Source of the DNA: Candidatus Saccharibacteria bacterium UBA1788
GTDB taxonomy: Bacteria; Patescibacteriota; Saccharimonadia; Saccharimonadales; Saccharimonadaceae
Direction: 5' to 3'
Assembly (NCBI GenBank): GCA_002315165.1
Contig: DCGC01000015.1
Location: forward strand, 17,292-23,885
DNA length: 6,594 nucleotides
A program made the translations under genes and the position numbers. The first letter of the stretch is position 1, and each line of letters opens with the position of its first letter. Below, one piece after another: positions 3,915-6,594 of the stretch. Under the pieces are notes generated by a model that was given only the letters and a program-made list of their open reading frames with translations, had not been told where the DNA came from and searched no databases.

Positions 3915-5786
3915 ATGTCTAAAACTATCGGTATCGACCTCGGAACGACCAACTCGGCATTTGCCTATATGGTCGCTGGGAAGCCGGAAGTTATCACTAA
4001 TGCAGAAGGAGATAGAACTACTCCGTCTGTGGTTGCTGTCACGAAAAAAGGCGACAGGCTCGTCGGAAAAGTCGCGCAAAGGCAACGCGTCACGAATCCA
4101 AAAAACACGATTTATGGTATTAAACGTCTAATTGGTCGTAAATTTGAGGACAAAGAGACGCAACGCGATCTTGAGACTATGCCTTATAAAATTGTCAAAA
4201 AAGGCAATGGCGTAGCTGTCGAAATGGATGGAAAAGAATATACTCCAGAAGAAATTTCTGCGATGATTCTCTCAAAAATCAAAGCTGACGCAGAAGCGTT
4301 TCTTGGAGAAAAAGTAACAGAAGCGGTTATTACTGTGCCAGCCTACTTCGACGATTCTCAGCGTCAGGCTACTAAGGATGCTGGCAAGATTGCTGGTCTA
4401 GAAGTAAAACGTATTATCAATGAGCCAACCGCAGCAGCACTTGCTTATGGTATTGATTCGAAAAAAGACGAAAAAATCGTAGTGTTTGACCTTGGTGGTG
4501 GAACTTTTGACGTTTCGGTGCTAGATATTGGTGGTGGCGTTTTTGAAGTTGAATCTACCAATGGTGACACCCACCTTGGTGGTGAAGATTTTGATAATAT
4601 TATTGTAAATTATCTCATTGATGAGTTTAAGAAAGAATCCGGCGTAGATATTCGCAACGATGCGGCTGCAATGCAACGCATTAAGGACGAAGCAGAAAAA
4701 GCTAAAAAAGAGCTTTCCTCTACGACGAGCGTAGAGATTAACTTGCCATTTTTAACCGCAGATGCGGATGGTCCAAAACATTTTGAATACACTCTCACTC
4801 GCGCGAAACTAGAAGAATTAGTTGCTCCATTAATTGATAGATTGGCCGGCCCGGTTGAGAAAGCTTTGAAAGATGCAAAACTTTCTGTTTCTGATATTAA
4901 TGAAATCGTGATGGTTGGCGGTATGACTCGCATGCCGGCCGTTGTTGAAAAAGTTAAAAAGATTTTTGGCAAAGACCCAATGCAGGGCGTAAACCCAGAT
5001 GAAGTTGTTGCGACTGGTGCGGCTGTACAGATTGGTTCTATGCAGGGTGACTATAAAGATATTGTTTTGCTTGATGTAACTCCATTGACGCTTGGAATCG
5101 AAACGATGGGCGGGGTAAGAACTCCTCTTATTGACCGCAACACAACAATTCCAACTTCGAAGTCTCAAATCTTTTCTACCGCTGCAGACAGCCAGCCGCA
5201 GGTAGAGATTCATGTGTTGCAAGGCGAACGCGAAATGGCCGCGGACAATAAGTCCCTTGGACGCTTTGTTCTCGACGGAATTGCGCCAGCTCCTAGAGGT
5301 GTACCACAGATTGAAGTAACATTTAATCTTGATGCAAATGGCATTCTTAATGTAACTGCAAAAGATAAAGGGACTGGAAAAGAGCAGTCAATTACGATTC
5401 AAAATTCTGGCAATATGTCTAAGGAAGATATCGAAAAAGCGCAAAAAGAAGCTGAGCTTCATGCTGATGAGGACAAAAAGAAGCGCGATGCGATTGACGC
5501 TAAGAACCACCTAGAAAATCAGATTTATCAAACAGAAAAAATGATTGATGAATATAAAGATAAGATTTCTGATGATGATAAGAAGACGCTAAAAGACGCC
5601 GCAGAAGAAGCGAAAAAAGTATTAAACGATACAAACGCCGACAAAGAAAAATTAGAAGCGGCGGCGAAAGAATTGTCTGACAAATTGATGCCGATTGGGG
5701 CGAAGCTCTATCAGCAAGAGGCGCCAAAAGACGAAAAAGGCGACGATGATGCGGTAGAAGGCGAAGTTGTAAACGACAAGAAATAA
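3915..5786 (+). CDS. dnaK: Hsp70 chaperone DnaK
   Basis: 623 residues, full length. The ATP-driven chaperone binds exposed hydrophobic peptides and works with DnaJ and GrpE in the cytoplasm. The nucleotide-binding domain (1 to about 383) shows IGIDLGTTNS (5-14), VPAYFDDSQRQATKDAG (141-157), the second phosphate loop FDLGGGTFDVS (191-201), GGEDFDN (222-228) and VGGMTRMP (334-341). The interdomain linker VLLDVTPL (384-391) leads to the beta substrate-binding domain (to about 500), an alpha-helical lid (to about 600) and an acidic tail ending EGEVVNDKK. Residues about 75-100 (GRKFEDKETQRDL onward) keep the segment missing from Firmicutes-type DnaK. The start is fixed by GGGGGAGGAGG just upstream. 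It is monocistronic: hrcA, grpE and dnaJ do not flank it, and dnaJ lies 2.2 kb away on the other strand. Two CIRCE-like sites imply HrcA repression. Confidence 0.99.
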   Translation: MSKTIGIDLGTTNSAFAYMVAGKPEVITNAEGDRTTPSVVAVTKKGDRLVGKVAQRQRVTNPKNTIYGIKRLIGRKFEDKETQRDLETMPYKIVKKGNGVAVEMDGKEYTPEEISAMILSKIKADAEAFLGEKVTEAVITVPAYFDDSQRQATKDAGKIAGLEVKRIINEPTAAALAYGIDSKKDEKIVVFDLGGGTFDVSVLDIGGGVFEVESTNGDTHLGGEDFDNIIVNYLIDEFKKESGVDIRNDAAAMQRIKDEAEKAKKELSSTTSVEINLPFLTADADGPKHFEYTLTRAKLEELVAPLIDRLAGPVEKALKDAKLSVSDINEIVMVGGMTRMPAVVEKVKKIFGKDPMQGVNPDEVVATGAAVQIGSMQGDYKDIVLLDVTPLTLGIETMGGVRTPLIDRNTTIPTSKSQIFSTAADSQPQVEIHVLQGEREMAADNKSLGRFVLDGIAPAPRGVPQIEVTFNLDANGILNVTAKDKGTGKEQSITIQNSGNMSKEDIEKAQKEAELHADEDKKKRDAIDAKNHLENQIYQTEKMIDEYKDKISDDDKKTLKDAAEEAKKVLNDTNADKEKLEAAAKELSDKLMPIGAKLYQQEAPKDEKGDDDAVEGEVVNDKK

Positions 5787-5795
5787 GCCCAACAA

Positions 5796-5823
5796 AAAAA
5801 TCCGCTCGTAAGGGCGGATTTTT
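5796..5823. terminator. Bidirectional intrinsic terminator between dnaK and the TM2 gene
   Basis: AAAAATCCGC (5796-5805) pairs with GCGGATTTTT (5814-5823) around an eight-base loop. Rightward the stem ends in TTTTT, serving dnaK; leftward it ends in seven T (complement of 5794-5800), serving the convergent TM2 gene whose stop is at 5833. Confidence 0.88.
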
Positions 5824-5832
5824 GATGGCGAT

Positions 5833-6087
5833 TTATTTAGTGTAATTGCCGTTTGCGTCAAAGGTAAAATCTTCGACATCGCCATAAGATGAGCCGTAAG
5901 CTTTTACTGTGGCGATAATCCAGTCGGCAAGTTCCCAGATGCCAAAGGTGCACCAGTTAAAGAGGAGCTTACAGACACCGGTGCCGATTTGACCACGGAT
6001 AAAACGATCGATGCCGAATCCACCGAGAAGGAAGCTGAAAACCCATACGAAGAGGTGTTTGTTGATTTTTGTAGTTTTAGTAGCCAT
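5833..6087 (-). CDS. TM2-domain membrane protein
   Basis: 84 residues. The TM2 domain (PF05154) is recognised from a first membrane helix HLFVWVFSFLLGGFGIDRF (11-29), the conserved turn GIDRFIRGQIGTGVCKLL (25-42) and a second helix around LLFNWCTFGIWELADWIIAT (41-60). The short N-terminus carries four lysines before the first helix. The C-terminal 20 residues (YGDVEDFTFDANGNY region) are polar and acidic. TM2 proteins are small double-spanning proteins of mostly unknown function, common in bacteria. The ATG at 6087 is preceded by AAAAAGGAATAATA, a modest Shine-Dalgarno seven bases away. It is convergent with dnaK across a shared terminator. Its promoter abuts, and partly uses, the edge of the FISUMP fragment to its right. 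Confidence 0.87.
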   Translation of the reverse strand: MATKTTKINKHLFVWVFSFLLGGFGIDRFIRGQIGTGVCKLLFNWCTFGIWELADWIIATVKAYGSSYGDVEDFTFDANGNYTK

Positions 6088-6103
6088 TATTATTCCTTTT
6101 TTA

Positions 6104-6147
6104 GGTTAAGCTTAGTATAGCATGTTTCCCGCTCTGGCAACAATAAT
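6104..6147 (+). repeat. Direct repeat, copy 1
   Basis: 6121-6147 matches 6568-6594 at 25 of 27 positions by eye, both encoding HVSRSGNNN or HLSRSGNNN in the plus frame. Weaker similarity, including GGTTA at the same offset, extends left to 6104 against 6551. The second copy is cut by the window edge, so the true repeat length is unknown. The offset between copies is 447 bases. Confidence 0.85.
6114..6140 (-). promoter_or_regulatory. TM2 gene promoter, extended -10, embedded in the repeat edge
   Basis: Minus strand TGCTATACT with -10 TATACT (6119-6114) and extended TG (6122-6121). TTGCCA (6140-6135) matches -35 at five of six positions but with only a 15-base spacer. The -35 half and the TG lie inside the FISUMP repeat; the -10 lies just outside it. 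Confidence 0.55.
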
Positions 6148-6375
6148 TTCTCTAATGCAAATACTGCTCTTTTGACGGCTCCGATGGGGTTTGCTCGTGG
6201 TGGCTACTACTATTACGGTGGTGGTAAACTGTATGATCAGTCGTCCTACGGTCACTACTGGTCTCGCCATGTCGGCTCGTTTCCTTACCTCCTGAGCTTC
6301 TGTTCCGTATTTGTCAGCCCTCAGGGTGGTGGCGATCGCGGCTCCGGCTTCTCGCTTCGTTGCCTTGCCCGGTAG
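6121..6375 (+). pseudogene. 5'-truncated C-terminal segment of a FISUMP-type surface protein
   Basis: Open frame of 84 codons from just after a TAG (6118-6120) to TAG (6373-6375), with no ATG at its left end and no Shine-Dalgarno. The sequence has the landmarks of the C-terminus of Fibrobacter-succinogenes-major-paralogous (PF09603-like) proteins: LLTAPMGFARGGYYYY (17-32), the YGHYWSR block (43-49), VSPQ (65-68), and the terminal GFSLRCLAR (76-84), which resembles the usual GFSVRCVAR. Full proteins are secreted and have an upstream FISUMP body and signal peptide; both are missing here. A terminator starts two bases after the stop, so this is a genuine gene 3' end. Coding-strand adenine falls steadily: about 14, 11, 6 and 4 per successive 60 bases from 6121 to 6360, while T stays high. 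It could be a decayed gene, a donor cassette, or a variable region. A TTG at 6172 is possible but unsupported as a start. Confidence 0.7.
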
Positions 6376-6377
6376 AC

Positions 6378-6407
6378 ATCAAAAAACCGCAAGGGGCTTG
6401 ATTTTTA
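6378..6407 (+). terminator. Terminator of the FISUMP segment
   Basis: ATCAA (6378-6382) pairs with TTGAT (6399-6403), with an inner CC/GG pair capped by a GCAA tetraloop, followed by TTTT on the plus strand. It begins two bases after the TAG. The stem is imperfect (internal loop). Confidence 0.55.
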
Positions 6408-6513
6408 TAGAATCGTGTGGTAGGATAGGTTTATAAGGATTTATCTCTCTTCTTTGCGAGGAGAGATTTTTAGTTTTGATATTGATTTTTATTTCTTCAA
6501 TAGAAACTTCCAT
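6379..6513 (-). CDS. Possible small protein, 44 residues, unknown
   Basis: The ATG at 6513-6511 is preceded by AAAGGAGGAAGG, an excellent Shine-Dalgarno although only four bases from the ATG. A promoter-like TGATAAAAT lies about 50 bases upstream. The protein begins MEVSIEEIKINIKTKNLSSQ and ends KIKPLAVF; it is basic, with no cysteine, membrane segment or recognised motif. Against it: the frame runs antisense through two plus-strand terminators, and its last codons lie in the FISUMP terminator hairpin. It occupies the same position relative to repeat copy 2 as the TM2 gene does to copy 1, which is the main reason to keep it. Low confidence. Confidence 0.32.
   Translation of the reverse strand: MEVSIEEIKINIKTKNLSSQRREINPYKPILPHDSIKIKPLAVF
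6443..6472 (+). terminator. Second, stronger plus-strand intrinsic terminator
   Basis: ATCTCTCTTC (6443-6452) pairs with GAGGAGAGAT (6458-6467), ten pairs with one G-T, around a five-base loop, followed by TTTT at 6468-6471 and TTTT again at 6474-6477. No plus-strand gene lies between it and the first terminator. It is either a back-up for the FISUMP segment or the end of an unrecognised short RNA. Confidence 0.7.
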
Positions 6514-6550
6514 CCTTCCTCCTTTCCTACGTATTGTTAATGTCCCTTAC

Positions 6551-6594
6551 GGTTAGTTCTATTTTATCATCTTTCCCGCTCCGGCAACAATAAT
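6551..6594 (+). repeat. Direct repeat, copy 2 (truncated by window end)
   Basis: 6568-6594 repeats 6121-6147 with two mismatches and keeps the frame HLSRSGNNN, so a second FISUMP C-terminal segment probably begins here. The flank 6551-6567 is weakly similar to 6104-6120 (about 10 of 17). Confidence 0.83.
6561..6587 (-). promoter_or_regulatory. Promoter-like sequence at repeat copy 2
   Basis: Minus strand TTGCCG (6587-6582), 15-base spacer, TGATAAAAT with -10 TAAAAT at 6566-6561. Same geometry as the TM2 promoter at copy 1. It would drive the possible 44-residue gene or another short leftward transcript, with a leader of about 40 bases. Confidence 0.42.

Noticed and set aside
4610..5222. Minus-strand frames opposite dnaK
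   Set aside because: Shadows of conserved dnaK codons with no independent signals.
6172..6375. A complete 67-residue gene starting at TTG 6172
   Set aside because: No ribosome binding site before the TTG, and the open frame with recognisable sequence continues left to 6121, matching a repeat; a truncated gene end fits better.
1..6594. CRISPR array, tRNA genes or insertion sequence
   Set aside because: No regularly spaced repeats, no cloverleaf or T-loop sequence, and no transposase or terminal inverted repeats were found by eye on either strand.

Overview
The window is about 6.6 kb of gene-dense, AT-leaning bacterial DNA. Compact genes, very short 5' leaders, a zinc-finger-less DnaJ, acetate kinase, and a 3'-gene fragment of the Fibrobacter-succinogenes-major-paralogous (FISUMP) type suggest a reduced genome of the Candidate Phyla Radiation (Patescibacteria), most likely near Saccharibacteria. 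This assignment is inference; no rRNA or marker gene is present. Stops are TAA/TAG in the main genes and nothing suggests a recoded UGA.

Layout. 1-1746 is a minus-strand block, read right to left: dnaJ (type II, no zinc finger), a 75-residue unknown protein, a RimB/RimK-associated retropepsin-like protein, and the first 17 codons of a RimK-like ATP-grasp ligase cut by the window edge. 1747-1814 is a divergent control region with one perfect CIRCE operator between back-to-back promoters. 1815-3574 holds ackA and an overlapping TylF-type methyltransferase on the plus strand. 3575-3914 has no protein gene, but it carries a well-delimited candidate minus-strand structured RNA with its own promoter and terminator, then a dnaK promoter with two CIRCE-like operators. 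3915-5786 is dnaK. A bidirectional terminator separates it from a convergent TM2-domain membrane protein (5833-6087). 6088-6594 holds the TM2 promoter and a 5'-truncated FISUMP C-terminal segment with strong adenine depletion. Two plus-strand terminators follow, then a doubtful 44-codon minus ORF, and at the edge the first 27 bases of a second copy of the FISUMP segment.

How it works together. dnaK, dnaJ and, through the shared operator, ackA plus the methyltransferase look like one HrcA/CIRCE heat-shock regulon; hrcA and grpE are not in the window. The RimB-like and RimK-like pair points to ATP-dependent amino-acid ligation onto a protein and its removal. The right end looks like accessory surface-protein DNA. 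The best candidates for something undescribed are the RNA at 3575-3759 and the repeated, adenine-depleted FISUMP cassette, which resembles a variable region of a diversity-generating retroelement or a silent cassette array.
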